The notes under the pieces are model-generated. The model was not told the origin of the DNA, did no database searches, and was given only the letters and a program-made list of their open reading frames with translations. Below, one piece after another: positions 9,812-19,101 of a stretch of DNA of 27,611 bases; within the stretch, counting starts at the first letter, position 1; the number at the start of each line of letters is the position of its first letter. The translations under genes were made by a program, and so were the position numbers. Where the stretch lies: positions 1-27,611 of the forward strand of contig CALMPB010000373.1 of assembly GCA_937871985.1 (NCBI GenBank), written 5' to 3'. The stretch comes from an uncultured Burkholderiaceae bacterium. GTDB taxonomy: Bacteria; Pseudomonadota; Gammaproteobacteria; Burkholderiales; Burkholderiaceae.

Positions 9812-10228
9812 ATGGCGCTAAGGCAATCTGTCGGCGACACCGCGGCCACGCTTCTGGCCGTGGTGCGCACGCGGCTCGAACTGTTTTCGCTGGAGGCTTC
9901 CGAACAAAAGGCCCGCCTCGTCAAAGTATTGGGCATGGCTTTCGCGGCGCTGCTGTTTCTTACGCTGGCGCTGCTGGTGTTCTCCATTGCCGTGGCCTTG
10001 TACTTCTGGCCCACCGAGCAGCGCTACATCGCGTTGGGCGTGCTGGCCCTGCTGTACGCGGTGGCGGGCCTGGGCTTTTTCTGGGCCGTGCGGCGTGCCT
10101 TGCTGTTCGAGCCCATGCCGTTCGCGGTGACGCTCAACGAGCTCAAGCGCGACATGAGCCTCATCGAGCGCCTGGGTGATTCGCCGCGCGCCTCCGAGAC
10201 GGGCCGCCCGCGCAAGGATGGCCTATGA
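9812..10228 (+). CDS. phage-holin-like membrane protein, DUF1469 (YqjE-like)
   Basis: The 138-residue product has an N-terminal amphipathic helix (RTRLELFSLEASEQKARL), two closely spaced membrane segments (about 38-65 and 72-93) and a charged cytoplasmic tail. This is the DUF1469 pattern, called putative holin in Actinobacteria-type annotation but found in proteobacteria as chromosomal YqjE. No phage genes are nearby, so a lysis role is unlikely. It begins 12 bases after the DUF883 gene, and its stop overlaps the next start by four bases (ATGA at 10225-10228), so the three genes are translated together. Confidence 0.87.
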   Translation: MALRQSVGDTAATLLAVVRTRLELFSLEASEQKARLVKVLGMAFAALLFLTLALLVFSIAVALYFWPTEQRYIALGVLALLYAVAGLGFFWAVRRALLFEPMPFAVTLNELKRDMSLIERLGDSPRASETGRPRKDGL

Positions 10229-10581
10229 AAAAGACGCTCAACGGCGAAGAGCGCGCGGCCCGCATCGAATTGTTGCGGGCCCGCGCCGCCATCGAACGGC
10301 ACAATCTGGCGAACAGCGTCCACGAGCTGAGGGTATCGCTGGCGCCTAAAACACTGTTCAAAGAGGCCTTGCCGGCCTTTGCCGGCAGCCGGCCGGTCGA
10401 TTGGGTGGTGAGCGGCCTGGGCCTTGTGCGCCGCTATCCCTTCCTGCTGTCGGGGGCCTCGGCCATTCTTGGCGGCAGGCGTTCGCGGCTGCGCTGGGTC
10501 AAGGTGGCGGCCGGCCTGCTGGTGGGCTGGCAGCTTTCGCGCCACCTGAATCGCCCCGAGGACAACCCCGAAGGTTCCTAG
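10225..10581 (+). CDS. small basic protein at the YqjK position
   Basis: The 118-residue product is basic, with an N-terminal charged helix (GEERAARIELLRARAAIERHN) and weakly hydrophobic segments around 60-80 and 90-105. It is identified by position as a YqjK-like partner: it follows the DUF1469 gene with an ATGA overlap, as yqjK follows yqjE in E. coli. The sequence itself is too divergent for me to assign a family with certainty. Function is unknown; membrane association is likely. It is the last gene of the unit and converges on ubiD. Confidence 0.75.
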   Translation: MKKTLNGEERAARIELLRARAAIERHNLANSVHELRVSLAPKTLFKEALPAFAGSRPVDWVVSGLGLVRRYPFLLSGASAILGGRRSRLRWVKVAAGLLVGWQLSRHLNRPEDNPEGS

Positions 10582-10665
10582 GCGCGGGCAGGCAGACAAC
10601 ACCGGGCTGCAAAGCCGTCAGCCGTGCGCGGCGAGGGGCGGCGCTTCCGGCCCGCCGGCTTGCCG

Positions 10666-12210
10666 TCATAGCCCCAGTTCGCCCCACATGGCGTCGACCC
10701 TGGCCTTGACCTGCGGATCCATGCTGATGGGCGTGCCCCATTCGCGCTGGGTTTCGCCGGGCCATTTATTGGTGGCGTCCATGCCCATCTTGCCGCCCAG
10801 GCCCGACACGGGCGAGGCGAAATCCAGATAGTCGATGGGCGTGTTTTCCACCAGCACGGTGTCGCGCACGGGATCCATGCGGGTCGTCATGGCCCAGACC
10901 ACTTCCTGCCAGTTGCGCGGATCCACGTCGTGGTCGACGACCACGATGAACTTGGTGTACATGAACTGGCGCAGAATGCTCCATAGCCCGAACATGACGC
11001 GCTTGGCGTGGCCGGGGTACTGCTTGCGCATGGAGACGACCGCCATGCGGTAGCTGCAGCCTTCGGGGGGCAGGTAGAAATCCACGATTTCGGGCAACTG
11101 CCGCTTGAGCAGGGGAACGAAGACCTCGTTCAGCGCCACGCCCAGGACGGCGGGCTCGTCGGGCGGCTTGCCGGTATAGGTGCTGTGGTACAGGGGATTG
11201 CGGCGCATGGTGATGCGGTCGACCGTGAACACCGGAAACCAGTCCTGTTCGTTGTAATAGCCGGTATGGTCGCCGTAAGGCCCTTCCAGGGCCATTTCGT
11301 AGTCGTGGCTGGCGGGACCCGGCGAGCCTTCGGGAACGGCGGGCGCTTGCGCCCGGGGATCGCCGGCCGGAAGAATATGGCCTTCGAGCACGATTTCGGC
11401 GGTGGCGGGCACCGACAGCGTGCTGCCCAGGGCTTTGGCCACCTGGGTGCGCGAACCGCGCAGCAGGCCGGCGAATTGGTATTCGGACAGGCTGTCGGGC
11501 ACGGGGGTGACAGCGCCCAGGATGGTGGCGGGGTCGGCCCCCAGCGCGACGGCGATGGGAAAGGGCTGGCCCGGGTTGGCCAGGGCGTGGTCGCGGAAGT
11601 CGAGCGCGCCGCCCCGGTGCGACAGCCAGCGCATGATGAGCTTGTTGCGTCCGATGAGCTGCTGGCGGTAGATGCCCAGGTTCTGGCGCCGGGCGTTGGG
11701 CCCCCGGGTAATGACCAGGCCCCAGGTAAGCAGGGGGGCGACATCGCCCGGCCAGCAATATTGCAGGGGCAGGGCGCCGAGATCGACGTCGTCGCCTTCC
11801 AGGACGATTTCCTGGCAGGCGGGGCTCTTGACGGATTTCGGGCTCATGTCCCACAGGGCCGATTTCAGCATGGAAACCTTGGCGAAAGCGTCGCGCAGGC
11901 CGTGCGGCGCTTCGGGTTCGCGCAGGGTTGCCAGCAGCTCGCCGATGTCGCGCAGGGCGCCGACGTCGTCGGCCCCCATACCCATGGCGACACGCTTGGG
12001 GGTGCCGAACAGATTGGTCAGAACCGGCATGGCCGCGGCGGCGCCGTTGTGGGTGGCCGCTTCGAATAGAAGAGCGGGGCCGGTGGCGCGCAGCACGCGG
12101 TCGCTGATCTCGGTCATTTCCAGGCGTGTCGATACGGGGATGGCGAGGCGTTTCACTTCGCCCTGGCTTTCGAGCTGGGCGAGGAAATCTCGCAGGTCAC
12201 GGTATTTCAA
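10666..12210 (-). CDS. ubiD: 4-hydroxy-3-polyprenylbenzoate decarboxylase UbiD
   Basis: UbiD decarboxylates 3-polyprenyl-4-hydroxybenzoate in ubiquinone synthesis using prenylated FMN made by UbiX. The 514-residue product matches the family along its length: N-terminus [10 protein letters not shown], the prFMN/metal region with NLGIYRQQ at 177-184 and the EIVLEGHI motif at 272-279. The C-terminal part includes [16 protein letters not shown]. The homology-supported start is a TTG at 12210 with no evident Shine-Dalgarno; this rare start may keep expression low. No ubiX is in the window. It is divergent from the lytic transglycosylase (158-base spacer) and convergent with the DUF883 set. Confidence 0.96.
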   Translation of the reverse strand: MKYRDLRDFLAQLESQGEVKRLAIPVSTRLEMTEISDRVLRATGPALLFEAATHNGAAAAMPVLTNLFGTPKRVAMGMGADDVGALRDIGELLATLREPEAPHGLRDAFAKVSMLKSALWDMSPKSVKSPACQEIVLEGDDVDLGALPLQYCWPGDVAPLLTWGLVITRGPNARRQNLGIYRQQLIGRNKLIMRWLSHRGGALDFRDHALANPGQPFPIAVALGADPATILGAVTPVPDSLSEYQFAGLLRGSRTQVAKALGSTLSVPATAEIVLEGHILPAGDPRAQAPAVPEGSPGPASHDYEMALEGPYGDHTGYYNEQDWFPVFTVDRITMRRNPLYHSTYTGKPPDEPAVLGVALNEVFVPLLKRQLPEIVDFYLPPEGCSYRMAVVSMRKQYPGHAKRVMFGLWSILRQFMYTKFIVVVDHDVDPRNWQEVVWAMTTRMDPVRDTVLVENTPIDYLDFASPVSGLGGKMGMDATNKWPGETQREWGTPISMDPQVKARVDAMWGELGL

Positions 12211-12368
12211 GGAAAGCTCGCTTAGTGTGCGGTTGGGAGATTCGAACGTCCGGCGCCAGGGCCTGGGCCGGCCGCATGGCCGGTCGAACAGGGCGTCAGC
12301 CGGATTTTTCGTGTAAAAGGCTGTCTAAGGTTAACATCGACTATCGTTATTTTATTAGGTATACATTA

Positions 12369-13268
12369 ATGGCCGACAGGAGTTCGGAAAATCTGATCAA
12401 GCGTTTCCTGCGCACCGCCCGGCACCAACTGGGCGAAGTCGTGCATGTGGCGGCCGTCTACCTGGGCATAGCCGTGCTGGTCACGATCGTTCTGGGCGTT
12501 ACGGTGCCGTCGTTGCGCGAACAGTCCCGGCAAATGCATGAGGCGCTGCTGGCCAGCCTGCGCCCTGTGTCGCTGCAGGACGACGATACGCTGAACGGCT
12601 ACGATCAAGATTTGGCGGAAGTTCCGCAGTCGCCGATCGAGCCCTCGGCCTCCGCCGAAAACGCCACGGAATCCGGGGCGTCGGGAATGCAGGCCGCCGC
12701 CGCGGCGGGCGAAGGGGTCAAGGCGGCCGTTGGCGCCACCGCCGCGCCCAGCCGGCGCGGCCTGGCGCCGATTCTGCCGCGAGGCAACGAGACCTTGCAG
12801 ATTCCAGGCGTTACGCGAGCCCAGGCGCAGGCCTTGCGCAGCTATATCGCCCGCAAGTACAAAATCGCGCGCAGTGTGGCGGGCGTACTGGTGAAAACCG
12901 CGTTTTCCGTGGGCAAAGAGATGGGCCTGGATCCGCAACTGCTGCTGGCCGTCATTGCCATCGAATCGCGCTACAACCCTTATGCTGAAAGCCATGTGGG
13001 CGCCCAGGGGTTGATGCAGGTCATGGCCGACGTGCACAAGGACAAGTTCGCGCGCTACGGCAATGCGGCCGATGCCGCCATCAATCCTATTGTCAATATC
13101 CGCGTCGGCTCGCAGATTCTGGCCGACTGCATCAAGCGGCGCGGTTCGGTTCAGGGCGGCCTGGCCTGCTACGTGGGTGCCTCGGGAGTCGACGACAACG
13201 GCTACGGCAACAAGGTGCTGGCCGAGCGCCGGCGCATCGCCCTGGCGTCGGGCATTCCGTTGCGCTGA
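12369..13268 (+). CDS. membrane-anchored lytic transglycosylase (SLT domain)
   Basis: Lytic transglycosylases cleave the MurNAc-GlcNAc bond of peptidoglycan. The 299-residue product has a cytoplasmic basic N-terminus, one membrane segment (about 26-46), a low-complexity Ala/Ser/Glu linker (about 85-140) and a C-terminal SLT domain. Catalytic Glu199 lies in AIESRYNPYAES, followed by VGAQGLMQV and the NIRVGSQIL and AGACYVG-like helices (here GLACYVGASG). The frame is open far upstream, but the ATG at 12369 (MADRSSENL) gives a normal N-terminus. It has only a weak AGG upstream, after an AT-rich leader. It is a single-pass anchored enzyme rather than a soluble Slt70; I cannot name the specific Mlt class. 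Confidence 0.88.
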   Translation: MADRSSENLIKRFLRTARHQLGEVVHVAAVYLGIAVLVTIVLGVTVPSLREQSRQMHEALLASLRPVSLQDDDTLNGYDQDLAEVPQSPIEPSASAENATESGASGMQAAAAAGEGVKAAVGATAAPSRRGLAPILPRGNETLQIPGVTRAQAQALRSYIARKYKIARSVAGVLVKTAFSVGKEMGLDPQLLLAVIAIESRYNPYAESHVGAQGLMQVMADVHKDKFARYGNAADAAINPIVNIRVGSQILADCIKRRGSVQGGLACYVGASGVDDNGYGNKVLAERRRIALASGIPLR

Positions 13269-13286
13269 TAACTTTCGCCCGGCTGG

Positions 13287-13310
13287 CGTATATGGCTTGC
13301 CGCATACGCG
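13287..13310. terminator. possible bidirectional terminator hairpin
   Basis: GCGTAT at 13287-13292 pairs with ATACGC at 13305-13310, with an inner GGC/GCC pair. It lies between the convergent ends of the lytic transglycosylase (13268) and the aminotransferase (13347). No T-tract follows on either strand, so termination is an inference from position. Confidence 0.4.
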
Positions 13311-13346
13311 GAAGGGCGTCGGTGTCGCCGCCCACGCTGGCCGTCC

Positions 13347-14513
13347 CTAGGCCAGCTTCGCCAGGAAGTTTTCCATCCGGCCTACGGCCTCTTGCAGCCG
13401 ATCCAGGCCGGTGGCATACGAGAAACGCATGGTGTGGCGGGCATGGGCCGGCCCGAAGTCGCGCCCGGGCACGGCCGCCACGCTGGCTTCGTGCAGCAGC
13501 CGGTGGGAAAACGCATCGCTGTCGTTGCTGTAGCGGCTGATGTCGGCGTATATATAGAAAGCGCCGTCGGGCGCCACCGGCACATGCAGGCCCAGGCGTT
13601 CGAATTCCGGCAGCAGGTAGTCGCGCCGCTGCTTGAACGACAGGCGCCGGTTTTCGTAGATGCGCATGACGTCGGGCTCGAAGCAGGTCACCGCCGCGTG
13701 CTGGGCCAGCGTCGGAGCGCAGATGGCCATGCTGGCGGCCAGCTTTTCGATGGCCGGAATCATGTTGGCCGGCGCGATCAGCCAGCCCAGCCGCCATCCC
13801 GTCATGTGGAAGTACTTGGAAAAGCTGTTGATGATGACGATGTCGTCGTCGATGGTCAGCGCGCTGCGCGGGGCGTCGCCGTAGTACAGGCCCAGGTAGA
13901 TTTCGTCCATGATGATGAAACCGCCGCGCTGCCGTACCTCGGCCACCAGTTCCTTCAGGTCTTCGTAGGCGATCGTGGTGCCGGTGGGGTTGCTGGGCGA
14001 CGCGATGAGCACGCCCCGGGTGGCCGGCCCCCAGTGCTCGCGGATGTGCTGGGCGGAAAGCTGGAAGCGCTGCTCGGCCGAGCAGGGAATGAGCCGGGGG
14101 ATGCCGCCCGCGCCCAGGATGAAATTCTGGTTGGCGGGGTACGAGGGATCCGGCATCAGGATTTCGTCGCCCGGGTTGATCAGGGCCATGGTGGCCAATA
14201 GCAGGGCACCTGACGCGCCGCTGGTGATGATGACCCGTTCCGGGTCGACCGAGGCGGAAAAATGGTCTTTGTAGTAGAGTGCGATGGCTTCGCGCAGGAC
14301 GGCCAGGCCGGCCGGCGAGGTATAGCCGCTGAGGCTGGCCTTGGCCGCGCGGGCCAGTGTCTCGACCACTTGCGGGGGCGCCGTGAAATCCGGCTCGCCG
14401 ATTCCCAGGCTGATGACGTCGCGTCCCAGCGCGTTGAGCTGGTTGGCTTGTTTGAAGACTTCCACAGCGTAGAATGGCACCACATGATCGGTGCGTGAGG
14501 CAAGGCGGGACAT
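13347..14513 (-). CDS. class I/II PLP-dependent aminotransferase
   Basis: This 388-residue fold-type I aminotransferase has all core residues. GYTSPAGLAVLREAIA is the cofactor-phosphate/substrate region, Asn175 lies in SPSNPTG, Asp203 in MDEIY (pyridine nitrogen) and the Schiff-base Lys233 in NSFSKYFHMTGWRLGW; a C-terminal MRFSYAT carries the carboxylate-binding arginine. The amino-acid substrate cannot be read from the sequence; aspartate, alanine or aromatic transaminases of this subgroup all look alike. The ATG at 14513 gives the usual N-terminus; the same frame stays open far upstream across the opposite gene, which is a GC-bias effect. A TACAAT hexamer (14547-14552, minus) could be its -10. 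It is divergent from the FAD-oxidase-like gene by 72 bases. Confidence 0.93.
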   Translation of the reverse strand: MSRLASRTDHVVPFYAVEVFKQANQLNALGRDVISLGIGEPDFTAPPQVVETLARAAKASLSGYTSPAGLAVLREAIALYYKDHFSASVDPERVIITSGASGALLLATMALINPGDEILMPDPSYPANQNFILGAGGIPRLIPCSAEQRFQLSAQHIREHWGPATRGVLIASPSNPTGTTIAYEDLKELVAEVRQRGGFIIMDEIYLGLYYGDAPRSALTIDDDIVIINSFSKYFHMTGWRLGWLIAPANMIPAIEKLAASMAICAPTLAQHAAVTCFEPDVMRIYENRRLSFKQRRDYLLPEFERLGLHVPVAPDGAFYIYADISRYSNDSDAFSHRLLHEASVAAVPGRDFGPAHARHTMRFSYATGLDRLQEAVGRMENFLAKLA

Positions 14514-14546
14514 AGGCAGGGTTGGCAAGGTTGCAACGAAACATGC

Positions 14547-14552
14547 ATTGTA
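14547..14552 (-). promoter_or_regulatory. possible -10 element for the aminotransferase gene
   Basis: On the minus strand the hexamer reads TACAAT, 34 bases before the start codon at 14513. There is no recognisable -35 at 16-18 bases. Location in the short divergent spacer supports it modestly. Confidence 0.35.
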
Positions 14553-14585
14553 GAGCCGCCGCGCCGGTATCGTTGGTTTTAATGG

Positions 14586-15521
14586 ATGATGGTCATGCAG
14601 TTTTCCTCTCGCCGTGCGTTTCTCATGGGGCGCCGTTCGTCGAAAAGCCCATGGGCGGCCTTCTGCCAGGGCCTGCAGCGCCGGGTGGCGGGCAGTTTCC
14701 TCGATTACGGCCTGTCCGACGGGGTCGGCAGCGCCCGGCTTACTCCGTTGAATGCCGCCGACCTGCACCATGCGCGCGCGCTGTGCGCCGAGCATGGCGT
14801 GGTGCTGGCGCTGGACGGCATCAATCAGGCGGCCAGCCAGTCGCATCAATCCGTGCTTTGGATAGAGCTGGGGAGCCACCTGACGCAATGCCAGCGCCTG
14901 CCCAACGACGCCTCGAAGTGGTTCGTGCAGCCGGGCTGCCTGCTTGGGGACCTGGAAGCTGCCGGGCTCAAGGAGTTTGCCGGACTGCCAGGCTACCTCA
15001 CGGTAGCGGCGTGGCTGGCCGACCGCTCGTTGCAGGCCTGGGAGTCGGGCGCTACGCATCGGTCGGGCATTGCGCATGCCTGCGTCCTGCTGGCCGACGG
15101 CACCCAGGCCACGCTGGGGCCCTTCGGCGAGCACAATCGCCAGCCGCTGGACGGCCTGGCGCTGCAAACGCTGGTTTCGGGGCTTTTCACGCTGACGGGC
15201 TCCACCGAGGCCCAGGCCTGCCGCCAGGAGCCCCACTGGGCAGCGCGCTATCGCCTGGACGCGCTGATGCCGCAACCGGGCCACATCGTCAATCTGTCGC
15301 ATCTGCTGCTGGGCCATGGCGGCGACCTGGGCTGGCTGGAATGGGTGGTGCTGGACGAAACGGCGCTGTCCGAGGCGGCCGTTGCGGATCCCATGGGTTT
15401 TTCGCTGGGCCGCCAGGCGCCTCACGATGTGCTGTGGGCGCAGGCCATCGAGCTGGACGTCCGGGTCAAAGCTCTGTTCGATCCGAACGACGTTTTCCCA
15501 CACCCCGGGCAGGATCTTTAA
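14586..15521 (+). CDS. FAD-linked-oxidase-like protein with degenerate motifs
   Basis: The 311-residue product resembles FAD-binding type 4 oxidases (glycolate-oxidase-like). RLTPLNAADLHHARALCAEHG (about 51-71) fits the start of the domain, KWFVQPGCLLGDLEAAGL (about 111-128) the strand-turn-helix after it, VLLADGTQATLGPFGE (167-182) a later strand, and VKALFDPNDVFPHPG (294-308) the family tail. The glycine-rich FAD pyrophosphate loop is replaced by LALDGINQAASQ, and the usual GG-ATN motif by LTVAAWLADRS. FAD binding is therefore doubtful. The N-terminus has an SRRAFLMG sequence like a twin-arginine motif, but no hydrophobic core follows. Starts at 14586, 14589 or 14595 are all possible. Function unknown. 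Confidence 0.7.
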   Translation: MMVMQFSSRRAFLMGRRSSKSPWAAFCQGLQRRVAGSFLDYGLSDGVGSARLTPLNAADLHHARALCAEHGVVLALDGINQAASQSHQSVLWIELGSHLTQCQRLPNDASKWFVQPGCLLGDLEAAGLKEFAGLPGYLTVAAWLADRSLQAWESGATHRSGIAHACVLLADGTQATLGPFGEHNRQPLDGLALQTLVSGLFTLTGSTEAQACRQEPHWAARYRLDALMPQPGHIVNLSHLLLGHGGDLGWLEWVVLDETALSEAAVADPMGFSLGRQAPHDVLWAQAIELDVRVKALFDPNDVFPHPGQDL

Positions 15522-15537
15522 TTCTTGCCGTATTCCC

Positions 15538-15566
15538 ATGACCGGAAGGACACGACGAGATAGAAT
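15538..15566 (+). promoter_or_regulatory. probable promoter of maeB
   Basis: ATGACC (15538-15543) and TAGAAT (15561-15566) are separated by 17 bases, each with four or five matches to the sigma-70 hexamers. Initiation would fall near 15573, giving a leader of about 30 bases before the maeB ATG. It lies just past the end of the FAD-oxidase-like gene. Confidence 0.55.
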
Positions 15567-15602
15567 GACTACCTATTTCACTTTCTTACTGTAGAAGTCA
15601 CC

Positions 15603-17897
15603 ATGGACGAGAATCTTCGCAAAGCCGCGCTCGAGTATCACGAGTCTGGGCGCCCCGGAAAAATTGCGGTCACGCCAACCAAGCAGCTTTCCAACCAACG
15701 GGATCTGGCGTTGGCTTATTCGCCGGGTGTGGCTGCGGCGTGCGAAGAAATCGTCAGCGATCCGCAAAATGCATTCCGCTACACCGGCCGGGGCAATCTG
15801 GTTGGCGTCATCACCAACGGCACGGCGGTGCTTGGCCTGGGCAATATCGGCCCCCTGGCCTCCAAGCCGGTCATGGAAGGCAAGGCCGTCCTGTTCAAGA
15901 AGTTCTCGGGCCTCGACGTCTTCGACATCGAAATCAACGAAACCGACCCCGACAAACTGGTTGAAATCATCGCCGGCCTGGAACCTACCTTCGGCGGCAT
16001 CAACCTGGAAGATATCAAGGCGCCTGAGTGTTTCACGGTTGAACGCAAGCTGCGCGAACGCCTGAAAATTCCCGTATTCCACGACGACCAGCACGGCACG
16101 GCCATTTGCGTGGCATCGGCATTCCTCAGCGGCCTCAAGGTGGCCGGCAAGGACATCAAGTCGGTCAAGCTGGCGGTTTCGGGCGCCGGCGCGGCCGCGC
16201 TGGCCTGTCTGGATCTGCTGGTCGACCTGGGCCTGCCCATCGAGCATATCTGGGTATCCGACATCGAGGGTGTGGTGTACAAGGGCCGCACCGTGCTCAT
16301 GGATCCCGAAAAATCGCGTTTCGCGCAAGACACGACGGCCCGCAAGCTGGCCGAAATCGTCGACGGCGCCGACGTTTTCCTGGGCCTGTCGGCCGGCGGC
16401 GTGCTGAAGCCCGAAATGGTGGCCACCATGGCGGCCCGGCCCGTCATCCTGGCCCTGGCCAATCCGTCGCCCGAAATCCTGCCCGAAGACGCCCACGCGG
16501 TGCGCGACGACATCATCATGGCGACGGGGCGTTCCGACTACCCCAACCAGGTCAACAATGTCCTGTGCTTCCCGTACATTTTCCGCGGTGCGCTCGACGT
16601 CGGGGCCACCACCATCACCCGGGGTATGGAAAAAGCGGCCGTCAACGCCATCTCGCAATTGGCCCAGGAAGAACAGAACGACGTGGTCGCCGCCGCCTAC
16701 GGCACGTACGGCGTATCGTTCGGCCCTGAATATCTCATTCCCAAGCCTTTCGATCCGCGCCTCATCGTGCGCATTGCGCCCGCCGTGGCGCGCGCGGCCA
16801 TGGACGACGGCGTGGCCACGCGTCCGCTCAAGGATTTCGGCGCCTACGCCGAAGAGCTGCAGCAATTCATGTACCGCTCGGGCTCGTTCATGAAGCCCCT
16901 GTTCTCCACCGCCAAGAGCATGGTTCGCGAGGGCGGCAAGTCGCGCATCGTGTTCAGCGAAGGCGAGGACGAGCGCGTCCTGCGGGCGGTGCAGATCGTC
17001 GTCGACGAAAAACTGGCCCGGCCCATCCTCATCGGCCGGCCTTCGGTGCTGGCCGATCGCATCAAGAAGTTCGGCCTGCGCATTCGTCTTGGCGAGGATG
17101 TGGATGTCACCAATCCCGATTACGACGAGCGTTTTCATCAATACTGGACCACGTACTGGGAAATCATGTGCCGCCGCGGCATCAGCAAGGAGATGGCGCG
17201 CGTCGAAATGCGCCGCCGCCTGACGCTGATCGGCGCCATGATGGTGCATCTGGGCGATGCCGACGGCATGATATGCGGCACCGTCGGCTCGTACCTGGAT
17301 CACCTGCGTTTCGTCGACGAAGTGCTGGGCAAGGCCCCGGGCGTCAAGACATACGGCGCCATGAACATTCTGCTGCTGGCCGAGCGCACCATTGCCCTGG
17401 CCGATACCCACGTCAACGACAACCCCTCCGCCGAGGAAATCGCCGAAATCACCATCCTGGCCGCCGCCGAAATGCGCCGCCTGAATATCGAGCCCAAGAT
17501 CGCCTTGCTGTCGCGCTCCAATTTCGGCACCGACAGTGCATCGTCGGGCCCCAAAATGCGCGAGGCGTTGCGCCTCGTCCGCGCCCAGGCTCCCGAGCTC
17601 GAAGTCGACGGCGAAATGCATGGCGATTGTGCGCTCGACGAGGCCCTGCGCGAACGCATCCTGCCTTCCACCACGCTCAAGGGGGCGGCCAACCTGCTCA
17701 TCTGCCCCAACGTGGATGCCGGCAACATCGCCTACAACCTGCTTAAAACGGGGGCGGGCGGCAATATAGCGGTCGGCCCCTTCCTGCTTGGCCTGAATGC
17801 GCCCGTGCATATTCTGACTTCAAGCTCCACCGTGCGGCGCATCGTGAACATGGCCGCGCTGACCGTGCTTGACGCCAATATGCCGCGCAATAACTAG
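15603..17897 (+). CDS. maeB: NADP-dependent malic enzyme (malic enzyme-phosphotransacetylase fusion type)
   Basis: MaeB oxidatively decarboxylates malate to pyruvate, making NADPH. The 764-residue product is the large bacterial form: an N-terminal malic enzyme (about 1-430) and a C-terminal phosphotransacetylase-like domain (about 440-764) that is normally regulatory rather than catalytic. Visible catalytic features are Tyr39 in LAYSPGVA, Lys94 in [11 protein letters not shown], the metal site HDDQHGTA (160-167) and the nucleotide fold SGAGAAAL (194-201). The ATG at 15603 is the family start. A good -35/-10 pair lies upstream. The patatin-like gene begins 10 bases after its stop, so the two are probably co-transcribed. 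Confidence 0.97.
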   Translation: MDENLRKAALEYHESGRPGKIAVTPTKQLSNQRDLALAYSPGVAAACEEIVSDPQNAFRYTGRGNLVGVITNGTAVLGLGNIGPLASKPVMEGKAVLFKKFSGLDVFDIEINETDPDKLVEIIAGLEPTFGGINLEDIKAPECFTVERKLRERLKIPVFHDDQHGTAICVASAFLSGLKVAGKDIKSVKLAVSGAGAAALACLDLLVDLGLPIEHIWVSDIEGVVYKGRTVLMDPEKSRFAQDTTARKLAEIVDGADVFLGLSAGGVLKPEMVATMAARPVILALANPSPEILPEDAHAVRDDIIMATGRSDYPNQVNNVLCFPYIFRGALDVGATTITRGMEKAAVNAISQLAQEEQNDVVAAAYGTYGVSFGPEYLIPKPFDPRLIVRIAPAVARAAMDDGVATRPLKDFGAYAEELQQFMYRSGSFMKPLFSTAKSMVREGGKSRIVFSEGEDERVLRAVQIVVDEKLARPILIGRPSVLADRIKKFGLRIRLGEDVDVTNPDYDERFHQYWTTYWEIMCRRGISKEMARVEMRRRLTLIGAMMVHLGDADGMICGTVGSYLDHLRFVDEVLGKAPGVKTYGAMNILLLAERTIALADTHVNDNPSAEEIAEITILAAAEMRRLNIEPKIALLSRSNFGTDSASSGPKMREALRLVRAQAPELEVDGEMHGDCALDEALRERILPSTTLKGAANLLICPNVDAGNIAYNLLKTGAGGNIAVGPFLLGLNAPVHILTSSSTVRRIVNMAALTVLDANMPRNN

Positions 17898-17907
17898 CAC
17901 GTTGCCT

Positions 17908-19101
17908 ATGGACGCCCGGAAGCCGTCGATAGGCCTGATTCTTACCGGTGGAGGGGCGCGGGCCGCCTATCAGGTCGGCGTGCTGTCCGGGGTGCTGGAT
18001 ATTCTCGATCCACAACGCCATCATGGGTTTCCGAATCCTTTTCCCATTATTTGCGGCACGTCGGCGGGCGCCATCAATGCGGCGGCGCTGGCCTGCCGCG
18101 CCAACGCGCCGCACGAGGCCGCCGAGCGGCTGCGTCATCTGTGGGAAAACATCCACACCGAAATGGTGTACCGGGCCGATCCCGCCTCCTTGTTCCGGAC
18201 CGGCCTGCAGTGGCTGGGCATGCTGGCGCTGGGCTGGGTGATGCCCGAGCGTCGGGGCCAGCAGCCCCATTCTTTGCTCGACAATCAGCCATTGAACGAG
18301 CTGTTGACGAAATCGCTGGATTTCGACCGGCTGGGCCAGAACCTGGAGCGCGGCTGCCTGGATGCGCTGGCCATCACCGCGGCGGCCTACATCAGCGGCG
18401 AGCATCTTATTTTTTATCAATCCAATACCCCGTTGCTGCCCTGGACCCGTTCGCTCAGGCGCGCCATTCCCAGCCGCATCGGCGTCGACCATCTGCTGGC
18501 GTCCAGCGCCATTCCTTTCGTCTTTCCGGCGCAGGCCTTGCTGGTGCAAGGCGCCTGCGAGTGGTGCGGCGACGGATCCATGCGGCAATTGGCGCCGCTC
18601 AGCCCGGCCATCCACCTGGGCGCCACCAAGGTGTTCGTCATCGGCACCGGGCATCGGGACGATACGCACGCCGAGTCGCGCCGGCTGAACTCCCCTTATC
18701 CCAGCCTGGCGCAAATCAGCGGCAACGCCTTATCGAACATTTTCCTGGATGGGCTGTCTATGGATGTAGAGCGGCTCGAACGCATCAACGAGCTTTTATA
18801 CTTGCTGCCTTCGGATACCATGCTGTCCCAGTCATTGCGGCCGATTTCCACGTTCGCCATCACGCCCAGCCGTTCGCTGGACGAGCTGGCTCTCGAGCAT
18901 CTGGACGAAATGCCCCGGGCTGCCCGTACACTTTTTCGCGTTCTCGGTGTATCGTCGGGTTCGGGCAATGAAACAGGAGGGGCGCTGGTATCGTATTTAT
19001 TGTTTGAAGCCAGCTATACACAGGCATTAATTCAGTTGGGAAGAACCGACAGCATGAAGCGTACGGAAGAAGTCAAAGCGTTTTTCAAGGAGACGCAATA
19101 A
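17908..19101 (+). CDS. patatin-like phospholipase family protein
   Basis: The 397-residue product has the three patatin signatures. GGGARAAYQVG at 14-24 is the oxyanion loop, GTSAG at 50-54 carries nucleophile Ser52, and DG at 222-223 carries the second member of the Ser-Asp dyad. ASSAIPFVFPA (198-208) is also typical. Such proteins hydrolyse acyl esters of phospholipids. There is no signal peptide, so it is probably cytoplasmic or membrane-peripheral. The C-terminal 150 residues are outside the core domain and unassigned. The ATG at 17908 lies 10 bases after maeB without a Shine-Dalgarno, suggesting reinitiation. Its stop overlaps the barstar start (TAATG). The physiological substrate is unknown; it could be lipid turnover or an effector. 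Confidence 0.92.
   Translation: MDARKPSIGLILTGGGARAAYQVGVLSGVLDILDPQRHHGFPNPFPIICGTSAGAINAAALACRANAPHEAAERLRHLWENIHTEMVYRADPASLFRTGLQWLGMLALGWVMPERRGQQPHSLLDNQPLNELLTKSLDFDRLGQNLERGCLDALAITAAAYISGEHLIFYQSNTPLLPWTRSLRRAIPSRIGVDHLLASSAIPFVFPAQALLVQGACEWCGDGSMRQLAPLSPAIHLGATKVFVIGTGHRDDTHAESRRLNSPYPSLAQISGNALSNIFLDGLSMDVERLERINELLYLLPSDTMLSQSLRPISTFAITPSRSLDELALEHLDEMPRAARTLFRVLGVSSGSGNETGGALVSYLLFEASYTQALIQLGRTDSMKRTEEVKAFFKETQ

Noticed and set aside
9812..10228. Holin label suggesting a prophage
   Set aside because: No phage genes are nearby; the DUF1469 protein sits in a yqjD-yqjE-yqjK-like chromosomal unit.
14514..15539. Upstream extension of the aminotransferase frame to 730 codons, suggesting a fusion
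   Set aside because: The extension has no recognisable domain, covers the FAD-oxidase-like gene on the other strand, and the family N-terminus begins at 14513.
15573..17810. 745-codon open frame opposite maeB
   Set aside because: Antisense shadow of a strongly conserved gene; composition is atypical of protein and there is no motif.
17328..17897. Independent phosphotransacetylase function at the end of maeB
   Set aside because: The domain is the standard C-terminal regulatory part of large MaeB enzymes, in the same frame, with no separate start.
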